Shown piece after piece: positions 17,715-26,854 of a stretch of DNA of 64,000 bases. Made by a program: the position numbers and the translations under genes. The notes below the pieces were generated by a model. That model saw only the letters and a program-made list of their open reading frames with translations, did not search any database and was not told the DNA's origin. Each line of letters opens with the position of its first letter. Position 1 is the stretch's first letter. Source of the stretch: Thermomonas sp. XSG (lineage in GTDB: Bacteria; Pseudomonadota; Gammaproteobacteria; Xanthomonadales; Xanthomonadaceae); assembly GCF_014678725.1 (NCBI RefSeq), contig NZ_CP061497.1, forward strand, positions 620,001 to 684,000. Reading direction: 5' to 3'.

Positions 17715-17745
17715 GGCACCTAACGCCTGATTAGCCCTCAAAAAT
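17715..17745 (-). other. Half attC or attI-like junction at the right end of the array
   Basis: On the minus strand GGGCTAATCAGGCGTTAGGT resembles the right half of the attC sites (CGGCTTAACTCAGGCGTTAGGC) but the left half is absent. This is where attI should be, so it may be the attI-cassette junction or an attC lost by deletion. The next 190 bases (to 17930) hold no gene I can support and no integrase. Confidence 0.55.
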
Positions 17746-17930
17746 GAAGACTAATCCAGATGATGAAATTCCCCACCCACCCCGCCAACGCGAAGCAGGC
17801 ACCCCGCCGCCAGATCGCTCCAAACGAAGCGCCGCGCCCCCTCAAACACAAACGCGCCCAGAACCACGGCAGCGCAACACCCCATTTACGGAACATATCG
17901 CCCCAACCAGCCCCCCTGCAAATCCGCGGG

Positions 17931-18278
17931 CTACTTTTTCTTCGCCTTCCCGGCCGCCTTCGCCTTCTTCACCTTCGGCGCCGGCATCAGCACCGCCGTT
18001 TCCAGCAGCAATTCCCGCAGGCGCTCGCCGTCGTCCAGCAGCTCGTCGGCTACCGGGTAGTCCTTGGCGCCGGGGTACGGCGGGCGCTGCGGCAGGTCCG
18101 GGGCCAGGCGGGTGGCGGCGGCTGAGGGTTTGACGAACAGGCTGTTATCGCAGGCGAAGGCCACCACCTTCTCGTCCACGTACAGGGCGTATTCCCCGAA
18201 CATGCGGCGGTGGGTCAGGCGGGCGCCAAGGCCGGCCTGCTCTTCCAGATAGGCGATGAAATCGGTATCGGTGGCCAT
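17931..18278 (-). CDS. TfoX N-terminal-domain protein
   Basis: A 115-residue protein matching the TfoX/Sxy N-terminal domain (RRMFGEYALYVDEKVVAFAC, then LFVKPS and PYPGAKDYPVADE), which in full-length TfoX participates in competence control; here only this domain is present, with a Lys/Ala-rich tail (KKAKAAGKAKKK). It is high-GC like the chromosome, so it lies outside the cassette array. Single-domain copies may have a different role. Confidence 0.85.
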   Translation of the reverse strand: MATDTDFIAYLEEQAGLGARLTHRRMFGEYALYVDEKVVAFACDNSLFVKPSAAATRLAPDLPQRPPYPGAKDYPVADELLDDGERLRELLLETAVLMPAPKVKKAKAAGKAKKK

Positions 18279-18360
18279 GGCGCGGGGCGTGCGGCCGGGC
18301 TGGCCGGCGGGGCCCCACCATAGCGCCGGACGGCGGGCGCCGTCCGGTCTGGACGCGGTA

Positions 18361-19875
18361 TCAGCCGCAGCCGGCCAGCGTCAGGCTCTGTCCGGGCTTG
18401 ATGGCGTACTGCGGCTTCTTCAGACGGTTGGCCTTGGCCAGGTCGCCGATGTCGCAGCGCAGTTTGCGGGCGATGCCGCCGAGGGTGTCGCCGCGCTGCA
18501 CCTTGTAGGTCTTGGGCTTGGCCGGGGCGCGTACCGGAGTGACGGGCGCGGCCGGCTGGGCGGCGGCGGCAACGCCGGCGGGCATGGGGTCGCCCACGCG
18601 CACCAGCGCGGAGCGCACGTCGCTGGTCATCAGCTGCTGGGCCAGGTCCAGGCGCTTGCCGCGGGTGCAGTTGAAGCGGTACAGCCAGGCGATGCGGGTG
18701 GTGGCGTTCAGCGCGGTACCGGCCGGCAGCAGTTCGCCGGGCTGCCAGCGCGGGTTGAGGTTGCGCAGCGCGCGCAAGTAGCCGTCGCGCGAGCCCCAGT
18801 TGCCCAGGCAGATGGTGAGCTGGTACAGCGAGGCCGGCTGCGACAGGGTGACGGTGGCCGGGCGGGCGCTGACCCGCGGCCAGCGGATGCCGTAGTCCTT
18901 CGGGTGCAGGAACAGCCACGCGGCGGCGATCACCATCGGCACGTAGTCCTTGGTTTCGGCCGGGAACTGGTTGTACACGTCCACGTCCCAGAAGCTGCGC
19001 CCGCCGGTTTCGCGGAACACGCGCAGGGCGCGGCCCTCGCCGCCGTTGTAGCCGGCCAGCGACAGCTCGATGCTGTTGTTGAGCTGGGCCATGCGTTCCT
19101 GCAGGTACTGCGCGGCGGCATCGGCGGAGGCGCGCGGGTCGTAGCGGGTGTCGAAGCCGCTACCATCGTTGCCCAGGCCGAAGCGGCGGCCAGTGGCCGG
19201 CATGAACTGCAGCGGCCCCACCGCGCCGGCGCGCGAGCCGGCGTGCACCTTGCCGTTGGACTCCTTCGCCATGATCCCGAACAGCAGCGCTTCCGGCAGG
19301 CCGTGCTGCTTGAACGCCGGCGACATCAGGTGCTGCATGTAGCGGTAGTTCTCGTAGCTGTCCATCAGCGACGGCCGCATGTCGGTGAGCCAGCGGCGGA
19401 TGCCGGCCTGCACCGCCGGGTTGAACTGCACCATCTTCACGAAGCGCTGGCCTTCCTCGCTGAGCAGCGAGGCGGCGTTGGCGGAATCGGGCACGTCCAC
19501 GTCGTCCAGGTCGGACTCGTCGATGGGGTCGGCGTTGCCGTCCTCGGCGGTGGCGTCGTCGAACTGCGGGGTGGCCAGCAGCAGCCGCTCGTAAGTGGCC
19601 AGCATGGTTTCCACCGAGCAGCCGCGCTGCTTCGCGCAGGCATCCACCACGCCCTTCATTTCCGCCAGCGCGGCCTTGGTGGCGTTGGCCGCCGCTTCCT
19701 CGTCCACCGCCAGCATGGCATCGCGGTAGCGCTTCTCGGCGGCGTCCATGCGCTGCTGCAACACCGCCACCGCGGCCAGCTCGCGTTTGGACTCCGCCTG
19801 CGCGGCGGGCGCGCACAGCCCGGCCAGCAGGGTGAGGAAAAGCGCGGCGATCACGGGCAACGGGCGAAGGGACAT
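18361..19875 (-). CDS. MltD-like lytic transglycosylase with LysM
   Basis: A 504-residue periplasmic peptidoglycan-cleaving enzyme. A signal peptide (residues 5-27) is followed by a helical, acidic region, then the SLT domain with catalytic Glu205 (MAKESNGK), GAVGPLQFMP at 218-226 and AGYNGGEG; one LysM domain at about 455-502 (YKVQRGDTLGGIARKLRCDI) binds peptidoglycan. MltD of E. coli has more than one LysM; here a partly degenerate one may precede the last. The ATG at 19875 places the signal peptide correctly; the upstream frame to 19947 is judged non-coding. Confidence 0.9.
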   Translation of the reverse strand: MSLRPLPVIAALFLTLLAGLCAPAAQAESKRELAAVAVLQQRMDAAEKRYRDAMLAVDEEAAANATKAALAEMKGVVDACAKQRGCSVETMLATYERLLLATPQFDDATAEDGNADPIDESDLDDVDVPDSANAASLLSEEGQRFVKMVQFNPAVQAGIRRWLTDMRPSLMDSYENYRYMQHLMSPAFKQHGLPEALLFGIMAKESNGKVHAGSRAGAVGPLQFMPATGRRFGLGNDGSGFDTRYDPRASADAAAQYLQERMAQLNNSIELSLAGYNGGEGRALRVFRETGGRSFWDVDVYNQFPAETKDYVPMVIAAAWLFLHPKDYGIRWPRVSARPATVTLSQPASLYQLTICLGNWGSRDGYLRALRNLNPRWQPGELLPAGTALNATTRIAWLYRFNCTRGKRLDLAQQLMTSDVRSALVRVGDPMPAGVAAAAQPAAPVTPVRAPAKPKTYKVQRGDTLGGIARKLRCDIGDLAKANRLKKPQYAIKPGQSLTLAGCG

Positions 19876-20000
19876 CAGGCGTGGTCTTGCGAAAGGGGCT
19901 GGCAGGGTAGCCGCGCCCGCTGCGCGGGGGCAACCCGCGCCATCCATGAATGCGCACGCGTTCGCATAGAATCCGGCGACCCTCCCGGATGACGCGCGCC

Positions 20001-21521
20001 ATGGACCCCATTTTCGTCGGCAAGGCCATCACCACCGAGACCAGCGGCAGCGCGGCCTTGAACAACGTCTATCTGCTGCCGAAGTACGGCAACCGCCACG
20101 GGCTGGTGGCCGGCGCCACCGGCACCGGCAAGACGGTGACGCTGATGACGCTGGCCGAAGGCTTCAGCCGGATCGGCGTGCCGGTGTTCCTGGCCGACGT
20201 GAAGGGCGACGTGGCCGGGCTGGCGGTGCCGGGCACCACCAATGAGAAGCTGCAGGCGCGCATCGACCAGATGGGCATCAGCGACTACCGCAACGAAGCG
20301 GCGCCGGTGGTGTTCTGGGACCTGTGGGGCAAGTCCGGGCATCCGGTGCGCACCACCGTCAGCGAGATGGGCCCCACCCTGCTGGGCCGCATCCTGGAGT
20401 TGAACGACACCCAGAGCGGCGTGCTCGACATCGTGTTCAAGCTGGCCGACGACCGCGGCCTGCTGCTGCTCGACCTGGAGGACCTGCGCGCGCTGCTGGG
20501 CCTGATCGCCGACGAGCGCAAGGACATCAGCACCTCCTACGGGCTGGTCAGCGCGCCGTCGATCGGCGCCATCCAGCGCGCGCTGCTGCGGCTGGAACAG
20601 GAAGGCGCGGAGCTGTTCTTCGGCGAGCCGGCGCTGGAGCTGGCCGATCTGATGCGCACCACCCCCGACGGCCGCGGCGTGGTCAACATCCTCGCCGCCG
20701 ACCAGTTGATCCTGAAGCCGCGGCTGTATTCCAGCTTCTTGCTGTGGCTGCTGTCCGAGCTGTTCGAGAACCTGCCGGAAGTGGGCGACCTGGACAAGCC
20801 CAAGCTCGTGTTCGTGTTCGACGAGGCGCACCTGCTGTTCGACGACGCCCCGCCCGCGCTGCAGCAGCGCATCGAACAGGTGGTACGGCTGATCCGCTCC
20901 AAGGGCGTGGGCGTGTACTTCTGCTCGCAGTTCCCCGACGACGTGCCGGCCAACGTGCTGGGCCAGCTCGGCAATCGCGTGCAGCACGCGCTGCGCGCCT
21001 ACACGCCGCGCGACCAAAAGGCGGTGAGGACCGCCGCGGAGACGTTCGTCAGCAACCCGGACCTGGACGTGGCGCAGGCCATCGGCCAGCTGGGCACCGG
21101 CGAGGCGCTGGTGTCGATGCTACTGGACAAGGGCGTGCCGATGCCGGTGGAGAAGACCCTGATCGCGCCGCCGCGCTGCCGGATGGGCGCCATCACCGAT
21201 GCCGAGCGCATGCAGGTGCGCGCCGGCAGCCCGGTGGGCATGAAGTACGACAACCGCATCGACCGCGATTCCGCCGCCGAGCTGCTGGCGCAGAAGGCCG
21301 AGGCCAAGGCGGTGCAGGCGCAGGCCCCGGCCGCGAAGACGGCGGAAGCGGACGACGGCAACGGATTCGGCCAGACGGTGAAGGACGCGCTGTTCGGCAC
21401 CAAGCGCCGCCAGGGCATGATCGAGACCATGGCCAAGCAGACCGCGCGCACGGTGGGCAGCCAGGTGGGCCGGCAGATCCTGCGCGGCCTGCTGGGTGGC
21501 ATCTTCGGCGGCAAGCGCTGA
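20001..21521 (+). CDS. HerA/DUF853 family ATPase (YjgR-like)
   Basis: A 506-residue P-loop ATPase of the FtsK/HerA group. The Walker A motif GATGTGKT is at 38-45 and Walker B is [12 protein letters not shown] near 268-279; both match YjgR-type proteins, whose role is uncertain (DNA or RNA translocation). The C-terminal 60 residues are Ala/Lys-rich and end with [13 protein letters not shown] at 20001 has GGA about 11 bases upstream; an in-frame ATG at 19989 is possible. greB follows 7 bases after its stop. Confidence 0.88.
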   Translation: MDPIFVGKAITTETSGSAALNNVYLLPKYGNRHGLVAGATGTGKTVTLMTLAEGFSRIGVPVFLADVKGDVAGLAVPGTTNEKLQARIDQMGISDYRNEAAPVVFWDLWGKSGHPVRTTVSEMGPTLLGRILELNDTQSGVLDIVFKLADDRGLLLLDLEDLRALLGLIADERKDISTSYGLVSAPSIGAIQRALLRLEQEGAELFFGEPALELADLMRTTPDGRGVVNILAADQLILKPRLYSSFLLWLLSELFENLPEVGDLDKPKLVFVFDEAHLLFDDAPPALQQRIEQVVRLIRSKGVGVYFCSQFPDDVPANVLGQLGNRVQHALRAYTPRDQKAVRTAAETFVSNPDLDVAQAIGQLGTGEALVSMLLDKGVPMPVEKTLIAPPRCRMGAITDAERMQVRAGSPVGMKYDNRIDRDSAAELLAQKAEAKAVQAQAPAAKTAEADDGNGFGQTVKDALFGTKRRQGMIETMAKQTARTVGSQVGRQILRGLLGGIFGGKR

Positions 21522-21528
21522 GCCGCGC

Positions 21529-22035
21529 ATGGGCCGCTGGCGTCCCCCCGCCGAGAAAAGCACGGCGCTGATCACCCGCGAAGGCCACGACCGGCTGAAG
21601 GCCGAGCTGGACGAACTGTGGCGGGTGAAGCGCCCGGAAGTGGTGAAGGCGCTGGCAGCAGCCGCCGCCGAGGGCGACCGCTCCGAGAACGCGGAATACA
21701 CCTATCGCAAGAAGCAGCTGGGCGAGATCGACCGCCGCGTGCGCTACCTCAGCAAGCGGCTGGAGGTGCTGAAGGTGGTGGACGCCGCGCCGTCCGACCG
21801 CGAGGCGGTGTTCTTCGGCGCCGAGGTGGAGCTGGAAAACACCGCCAGCGGCGAGCTGGTGCGCTACCGCATCGTCGGCCCGGACGAGACCGACGCCAAG
21901 CTGGGCTGGGTCAGCATCGATGCGCCGCTGGCGCGGGCGATGCTGAAGAAGCGCGTCGACGACGAGTTCGAAGCACCGCTGCCGGGCGGCACCGTGCGTT
22001 ACGCGATCATCGAAGTGGCCTACCCGTCCGCGTAG
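21529..22035 (+). CDS. greB: Transcription elongation factor GreB
   Basis: A 168-residue cleavage factor that rescues backtracked RNA polymerase by stimulating transcript cleavage through the secondary channel. The N-terminal coiled coil with the acidic tip ([20 protein letters not shown] near residues 51-70) and the C-terminal FKBP-like domain ([10 protein letters not shown]) are present. ATG at 21529 follows the upstream ATPase by 7 bases, so they are co-transcribed. Confidence 0.93.
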   Translation: MGRWRPPAEKSTALITREGHDRLKAELDELWRVKRPEVVKALAAAAAEGDRSENAEYTYRKKQLGEIDRRVRYLSKRLEVLKVVDAAPSDREAVFFGAEVELENTASGELVRYRIVGPDETDAKLGWVSIDAPLARAMLKKRVDDEFEAPLPGGTVRYAIIEVAYPSA

Positions 22036-22073
22036 GCGGGCGACACGCACCCGCCGCCCACGGAAAACCCGCG

Positions 22074-22421
22074 TCAGCGGCGCTTGGCGCCGCCGGCGCC
22101 GGACAGCAGCACCAGCCCGCCCACCAGCCCCATGTTCTTCATGAACTGCAGCAGCTGCGTCATCTGGGTGCCGCCGGAGAACTTCCAGAACGGATGCGAC
22201 AGCGCGGCATCGGCCAACAGCAGGGCGGCGGCCAGCAGCGCCACCGCGCGCAGCTGCCAACCGGCGGCGAGCAGCACGCCCAGCAGCATTTCGGCGGTGC
22301 TCAGCAGCAGGGTGTCGTTGCCGGTGGGCACGCCGCGCAGCGCCTGCCACAGGCGGAAACCACCGGCAACGAGGAAGACGGCGGCCAGCAGCCACTGGGC
22401 AAGGCGGACTTCAAGCTTCAT
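22074..22421 (-). CDS. DoxX-like membrane protein
   Basis: A 115-residue protein with four hydrophobic segments and the DoxX-type start (LAQWLLAAVFLVAGGFRLWQ), plus FMKNMGLVGGLVLL near the C-terminus, a conserved part of the DoxX/SURF4-like family. Function unknown; relatives are associated with sulfur or redox membrane complexes. ATG at 22421 chosen because it begins the hydrophobic domain; the open frame extends upstream without membrane segments. Confidence 0.8.
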   Translation of the reverse strand: MKLEVRLAQWLLAAVFLVAGGFRLWQALRGVPTGNDTLLLSTAEMLLGVLLAAGWQLRAVALLAAALLLADAALSHPFWKFSGGTQMTQLLQFMKNMGLVGGLVLLSGAGGAKRR

Positions 22422-22730
22422 GCGTTGATCGGACTCTGCGGGAAGCCGGAAGAGTGGCATGCCAACCTGAACGACGGAAGGGGCCAAGCGGCGCGATGGG
22501 GCTTTTCGCGTACAATGCCCGCTGTTCTGCGCACGGCTGATCTCCTTTCCTCCGCGAAAGGTGCGTTTTTCCTGATCGAGCCGGCCGCCCCTAGCGGCTT
22601 TCTTCCCGTACGCCTTTCGTCGCGCAGACACGGCCCGGATCACCGGCGTCGTGCCATCTGCCTGCGGCGCGGTTCAACAGGAACGCCCGGGCCGCCCCGT
22701 ATCCGTACGGGGCACCAAAGGAGTTCCTCC
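22422..22730 (+). promoter_or_regulatory. rhlE leader with hairpins
   Basis: 309 bases with no gene. A TACAAT hexamer at 22511-22516 is a plausible -10 element. CCTTTC/GAAAGG (about 22550-22561) followed by TGCGTTTTT looks like a weak terminator or attenuator, and a perfect GCCCCGTA-TCCG-TACGGGGC stem (22693-22712) stands just before the AAGGAG ribosome site at 22718. RhlE-type genes often have long leaders, so regulation in the 5' UTR is likely. Confidence 0.5.
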
Positions 22731-24053
22731 ATGTCGTTCGAATCCCTGGGCCTTGCGCCCGCGTTGCTGCGCGCGCTTGCCGACAACAACTACACCACCC
22801 CGACCCCCATCCAGCAGCAGGCGATCCCGCTGATTCTGGCCGGCCATGATGTGCTGGGCGGCGCCCAGACCGGCACCGGCAAGACCGCCGCGTTCGGCCT
22901 GCCGATGCTGCAGAAGCTGGCCGAGATGCCCAAGCCCGAGGGCCTGCACCGCCCGCGCGTGCTGGTGCTCACCCCCACCCGCGAGCTGGCCGTGCAGGTC
23001 AGCGAGAACCTGCGCAGCTACGCCAAGCACCTCCGCCTCAACGTTACCGCGCTGTTCGGCGGCGTCGGCATGCAGCCGCAGGTGGAAGCGTTCCGCCGCG
23101 GCGTGGACGTGCTGGTGGCCTGCCCGGGCCGCCTGATCGACCACCTCGAGCGCGGCACCTGCAAGCTCGGCAACGTGCAGATGCTGGTGCTGGACGAAGC
23201 CGACCGCATGCTCGACATGGGCTTCCTGCCGTCGATCAAGCGGGTCATGAAGCACGTGCCCGCGCAGCGCCAGACCCTGCTGTTCTCGGCCACCTTCGAG
23301 CCGCGCATCAAGGCGCTGGCGCTGGAGTTCATGAAGGACCCGCAGCAGGTGCAGGTGGCCGCGCAGAACACCGTGATCGAGACCATCAGCCACCACGCCC
23401 ACCCGGTCGACGGGTCGAAGAAGCGCGACCTGCTGATCGACATCCTGGCCCGCCGCCACACCGAGCAGGTGCTGGTGTTCGGCAAGACCAAGCACGGCTG
23501 CAACCGCCTGGCCGAGCAGCTGGAAAGTGCCGGCCTGCCGGCGCTGGCGATCCATGGCAACAAGAGCCAGGCCGCCCGCCAGAAGGCGCTGAACGAGTTC
23601 AAGTCGGGCAAGACCCGGATCCTGGTGGCCACCGACGTGGCCGCGCGCGGACTCGACATTCCGGACCTGCCGCTGGTGATCAACCACGACCTGCCGATGG
23701 TGGCCGAGGATTACGTCCACCGCATCGGCCGCACCGGCCGCAACGGCGCAACCGGCGAAGCGATTTCGCTGGTGTCGCCGGACGAGGCCAACCTGCTGCG
23801 CCAGATCCAGAAGCTGCTGGGCCGCGAGATCGCGATGGAAGTCGTGCCGGGCTTCGAGCCTTCGCGTTCGATCCGCAGCGACGCCAAGCCGTTCGACAAC
23901 GCGCCGCGCAGCCCGCGTCCCGCCCGCAACCGCCGTCCGCACGGCAAGCCGCGTACCGCCGAGGCGCATGCGCACGCCGGCCCCAAGCAGCCGCGTGACG
24001 GCCGCCGCGGCAACGCGCCGGGCGCCGGGCGCCGCGATTCGCGACAGGGCTGA
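22731..24053 (+). CDS. rhlE: DEAD-box RNA helicase RhlE
   Basis: A 440-residue ATP-dependent RNA helicase acting on ribosome assembly and structured RNA. The N-terminus MSFESLGLAPALLRAL and the Q motif (TPTPIQQQA, 24-32) match RhlE; AQTGTGKT at 45-52 is Walker A, DEAD at 155-158, SAT at 186-188 and HRIGRTGR near 331-338 follow. The C-terminal 60 residues are basic and Arg/Pro-rich, an RNA-binding tail. A long open frame runs upstream through greB, but the ATG at 22731 with AAGGAG is the start. Confidence 0.94.
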   Translation: MSFESLGLAPALLRALADNNYTTPTPIQQQAIPLILAGHDVLGGAQTGTGKTAAFGLPMLQKLAEMPKPEGLHRPRVLVLTPTRELAVQVSENLRSYAKHLRLNVTALFGGVGMQPQVEAFRRGVDVLVACPGRLIDHLERGTCKLGNVQMLVLDEADRMLDMGFLPSIKRVMKHVPAQRQTLLFSATFEPRIKALALEFMKDPQQVQVAAQNTVIETISHHAHPVDGSKKRDLLIDILARRHTEQVLVFGKTKHGCNRLAEQLESAGLPALAIHGNKSQAARQKALNEFKSGKTRILVATDVAARGLDIPDLPLVINHDLPMVAEDYVHRIGRTGRNGATGEAISLVSPDEANLLRQIQKLLGREIAMEVVPGFEPSRSIRSDAKPFDNAPRSPRPARNRRPHGKPRTAEAHAHAGPKQPRDGRRGNAPGAGRRDSRQG

Positions 24054-24161
24054 TCCGGCCCCAGCGCAGCACCATCACCGCCGGCACGGCAGACGCCTGC
24101 CGGCGGGTTCCTGCAGGCGCGTCGCGGGTGTATGTTCGCCACTTCCTCTGGGGAGCCCCGT

Positions 24162-24350
24162 ATGGACATCCACGACATCGCCCTGACCCTGTTCGCCCAG
24201 CTGGTGGGCGCCCACCGCGGCGCCCCGCTGGATGCCGATGCGCGCATGGAACTGGGCCGCGAAGCCTACCGCTGCGCCGAGGCGTTCATCGCCGCCAAGG
24301 ACCTGTACATCCGCGAACTGCCCGTTCCCGGCGGCGAGCAGATCTACTGA
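24162..24350 (+). CDS. Short hypothetical protein, 62 residues
   Basis: MDIHDIALTLFAQLVGAHRG starts a small acidic-to-neutral, helical protein with no family I recognise. The ATG at 24162 is preceded by GGGGAG 6 bases upstream. It lies 109 bases after rhlE and 53 bases before the lipoprotein gene; the ORF is too short to judge by composition alone. Confidence 0.55.
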   Translation: MDIHDIALTLFAQLVGAHRGAPLDADARMELGREAYRCAEAFIAAKDLYIRELPVPGGEQIY

Positions 24351-24402
24351 TGCCTGCGACACGCGCGGGTATGCTGCGGCCTTCCTCCCACGGAGCCTCC
24401 GC

Positions 24403-24873
24403 ATGATCCGCCGGCTTGCCTGTTTCGCCACCCTCGCCCTGCTGCTGGCCGGTTGCGGCAGCGGACCGGTGCGGCGCGTCTCCGAACCCGCGGCCAGCAT
24501 CCAGCAGCTCACCGTGCGTGCCGATGGCCGCTGGGACGTGGCGCTGCGGCTCAACAACTTCAGCAGCGTGGCGATGCGTTTCGACAGCACCGCGCTGGAA
24601 ATCGCCTTCGACAACGGCGCCGCGGCGCGGCTGGACCTGCAGCCGAACCTGGAAGTGGCACCGGAATCCGCCGACGTGCACACCGCCGTGGTCACCCCCA
24701 CGCCGGCCGGGCGCGCGCGCCTGGCTACCGCGCTGGCCGACGGCCGCGGGCTGTCCTACAGCCTGCGCGGCACGCTCCAAGCCGGCCCTCTGGACGGCAA
24801 GCCGCGCAGCTACGAGATCAAGCGCGAAAGCGCGCTGTCACCGGTGCCCGGACTGCCCGGCGCGCTGCGCTGA
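24403..24873 (+). CDS. LEA/WHy-type lipoprotein
   Basis: A 156-residue lipoprotein with lipobox LLLAGC (Cys18) after a short signal peptide. The remainder (VRADGRWDVALRLNNFSSVA followed by TALEIAFDN) has the alternating strands of a LEA14/WHy beta-sandwich, with the neutral-NNF motif. Such proteins are anchored to the outer membrane; function unknown. ATG at 24403 follows GGAG; a longer frame upstream has no signal peptide. Confidence 0.78.
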   Translation: MIRRLACFATLALLLAGCGSGPVRRVSEPAASIQQLTVRADGRWDVALRLNNFSSVAMRFDSTALEIAFDNGAAARLDLQPNLEVAPESADVHTAVVTPTPAGRARLATALADGRGLSYSLRGTLQAGPLDGKPRSYEIKRESALSPVPGLPGALR

Positions 24874-24971
24874 GCCTGCCCCGGCGGGCATTTCACCGAC
24901 ACCATACGCTGTAGTATGCTCAAGGTTCCCGCGGGCCGGATGGCGGCCCGCCCATGCCAGGAACCGCACGC

Positions 24972-26765
24972 ATGAGCACCTACAAGGCCCCTCTCGACGA
25001 TCTCCGCTTCGCCCTTTACGACGTGCTGGGCGCCGAAGCGCTGTTCGCCCGGCTCGGCCATGCCGACGCCAACCGCGAGCTGGTGGACGCGGTGCTGGAT
25101 GAAGCCGCGCGCTTCAGCGAAACCGTGCTGGCCCCGCTCAACCGGATCGGCGACGAGATCGGCTGCAGCTACGACAAGGCCACCGGCAACGTCACCCCGC
25201 CGCCGGGCTTCAAGGACGCCTTCGACAAGTTCGTCGAGGGCGGCTGGACGGGACTGACCAACGCGCCGGAGCACGGCGGCCAGGGCATGCCCGCGCTGCT
25301 GGGCGGCGTGCTCACCGAGATGGTGGACAGCGCCAACCTGGCCTGGGGCAACTTCCCGATGCTCAGCCACGGTGCGGTCAAGGCGCTGGAGACCTACGGC
25401 GAGGACTGGCAGAAGACCGTGTTCCTGGAGCCGCTGGTGGCCGGCAAGTGGACCGGCACCATGTGCCTGACCGAGCCGCACTGCGGCACCGACCTCGGCC
25501 TGCTCAAGACCCGCGCCGAACCGATTGCCGACGGCAAGTACGCGATCACCGGCACCAAGATCTTCATCACCGCGGGCGAACACGACCTCGTCCCGAACAT
25601 CGTCCACCTGGTGCTGGCCAAGCTGCCGGACGCGCCCCCCGGCGCCAAGGGCATCTCGCTGTTCGTGGTGCCGAAGTTCAAGGTGGCGCGCGACGGCACC
25701 GTCGGCGAGCGCAACGCGGTCCGCTGCGGCGCGATCGAACACAAGATGGGCATCCACGGCTCCGCCACCTGCGTGATGAACTTCGACGGCGCCGAGGGCT
25801 ATCTGCTGGGCCAGCCGCACAAGGGCCTGCAGGCGATGTTCGTGATGATGAACTCGGCCCGCCTGGGCGTGGGCGTGCAGGGCCTGGGGCTGTCCGAGCG
25901 CGCTTACCAGAACGCGCTGCGCTATGCCCGCGAGCGCCTGCAGTCGCGTTCGCTGTCCGGCCCGAAGAACCCCGACAAGCCGGCCGACCCGCTGCTGGTG
26001 CACCCTGACGTGCGCCGCATGCTGCTGACCCAGAAGGCGCTGATCGAAGGCGGCCGCCTGCTGTCGATGCAGGCCTACGCGCTGCTGGACCAGGCCGAGA
26101 AAGCCGCCGATCCCGCCGAGCGCGAGCGGGCCGAGACCCTGGTCAGCTTCCTCACCCCGATCTCCAAGGCCTGCCTGACCGAATGGAGCATCGAGAACAC
26201 CTACAACGCCCTGCAGTGCTTCGGCGGCCACGGCTACATCCATGAGCACGGCATGGAGCAGTACGCCCGCGACGCCCGCATCACCACGCTGTACGAAGGC
26301 ACCACCGGTATCCAGTCGCTGGACCTGATCGGCCGCAAGACCGCGGCGACGCAGGGCGCGGGGCTGAAGCTGTTCATCGCCGAGGTGGAAGCCTTCGCCA
26401 AGCAGCACGAAGGCGACGCCGCGCTTGCCGAATTCATCGCACCGCTGCGCGCCAAGTGCGGCGAGTGGGGCAAGCTCACCATCGAGACGCTGACCCGCGC
26501 GGCCAGCAATCCGGAAGAGCTGGGCGCGGCGAGCACCGACTACCTGTTCTATTCGGGCTACGTGGTGCTGGCCTACTGGTGGGCACGCAGCGTCGCGGCC
26601 GCGAATGCATCCGACCGCCCGCAGGCGTTCAAGGACGCCAAGCGCGACACCGCGCGCTTCTACTTCGGCCGCATCCTGCCGCGCACGCTGGCGCACAAGG
26701 CCGCCATCGAAGCCGGCGCCGGCACGCTGATGGCGATGCCGGACGAGGGCTTCGGCGCCTACTGA
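24972..26765 (+). CDS. Acyl-CoA dehydrogenase, long 597-residue type
   Basis: A FAD enzyme of fatty acid beta-oxidation. The N- and middle domains (GGWTGLTNAPEHGGQGMPAL; TEPHCGTDLGLLKT) and the C-terminal helical domain (FGGHGYIHEHGMEQYARDAR) are standard, and an additional 130-residue C-terminal part makes it the FadE-like long class. The characteristic DARITTLYEGTTGIQSLD near 435-452 is present. ATG at 24972 has GGAAC 8 bases upstream. Confidence 0.93.
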   Translation: MSTYKAPLDDLRFALYDVLGAEALFARLGHADANRELVDAVLDEAARFSETVLAPLNRIGDEIGCSYDKATGNVTPPPGFKDAFDKFVEGGWTGLTNAPEHGGQGMPALLGGVLTEMVDSANLAWGNFPMLSHGAVKALETYGEDWQKTVFLEPLVAGKWTGTMCLTEPHCGTDLGLLKTRAEPIADGKYAITGTKIFITAGEHDLVPNIVHLVLAKLPDAPPGAKGISLFVVPKFKVARDGTVGERNAVRCGAIEHKMGIHGSATCVMNFDGAEGYLLGQPHKGLQAMFVMMNSARLGVGVQGLGLSERAYQNALRYARERLQSRSLSGPKNPDKPADPLLVHPDVRRMLLTQKALIEGGRLLSMQAYALLDQAEKAADPAERERAETLVSFLTPISKACLTEWSIENTYNALQCFGGHGYIHEHGMEQYARDARITTLYEGTTGIQSLDLIGRKTAATQGAGLKLFIAEVEAFAKQHEGDAALAEFIAPLRAKCGEWGKLTIETLTRAASNPEELGAASTDYLFYSGYVVLAYWWARSVAAANASDRPQAFKDAKRDTARFYFGRILPRTLAHKAAIEAGAGTLMAMPDEGFGAY

Positions 26766-26773
26766 CCCCCAAC

Positions 26774-26799
26774 ACGCGCCCGGCACCCGCCGGGCGCGT
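26774..26799 (+). terminator. Hairpin after the acyl-CoA dehydrogenase gene
   Basis: A perfect 11-bp stem ACGCGCCCGGC/GCCGGGCGCGT with an ACCC loop lies 9 bases after the stop; there is no clear T tract, so it may be a 3' stabiliser rather than a terminator. Confidence 0.55.
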
Positions 26800-26854
26800 C
26801 GTCTGCGCCTCCGGTACACAAACCGTCATCGAAGGCGTATAAGCTGGTTTCCCG

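Larger units (their letters stand above)
14150..17740 (-). other. Integron gene-cassette array without integrase
   Basis: About 3.6 kb of visibly lower G+C than the flanks. Five complete attC sites and one half site, all in the same orientation, separate six segments whose genes all read on the minus strand and end at or within an attC. That is the layout of an integron array whose attI/intI end would lie to the right (about 17.74 kb). No tyrosine recombinase reading frame exists there or anywhere in the window, so it is either a detached cluster of attC sites or an integron that lost its integrase. The attC sequences closely resemble Xanthomonas-type and aadA-type attC sites. Confidence 0.93.

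Noticed and set aside
17744..18133. Plus-strand frame beginning MKTNPDDEIPHPP
   Set aside because: Pro/Ser/Arg-rich shadow running antisense into the TfoX gene.
12498..20000. Integron integrase around the cassette array
   Set aside because: I checked both strands for tyrosine recombinase motifs and found none; the frames here are the small proteins, TfoX-like and lytic transglycosylase genes.
21618..22730. N-terminal extension of the rhlE frame through greB
   Set aside because: GreB is read in another frame with a good start; RhlE's conserved N-terminus begins at 22731 with a strong ribosome site.
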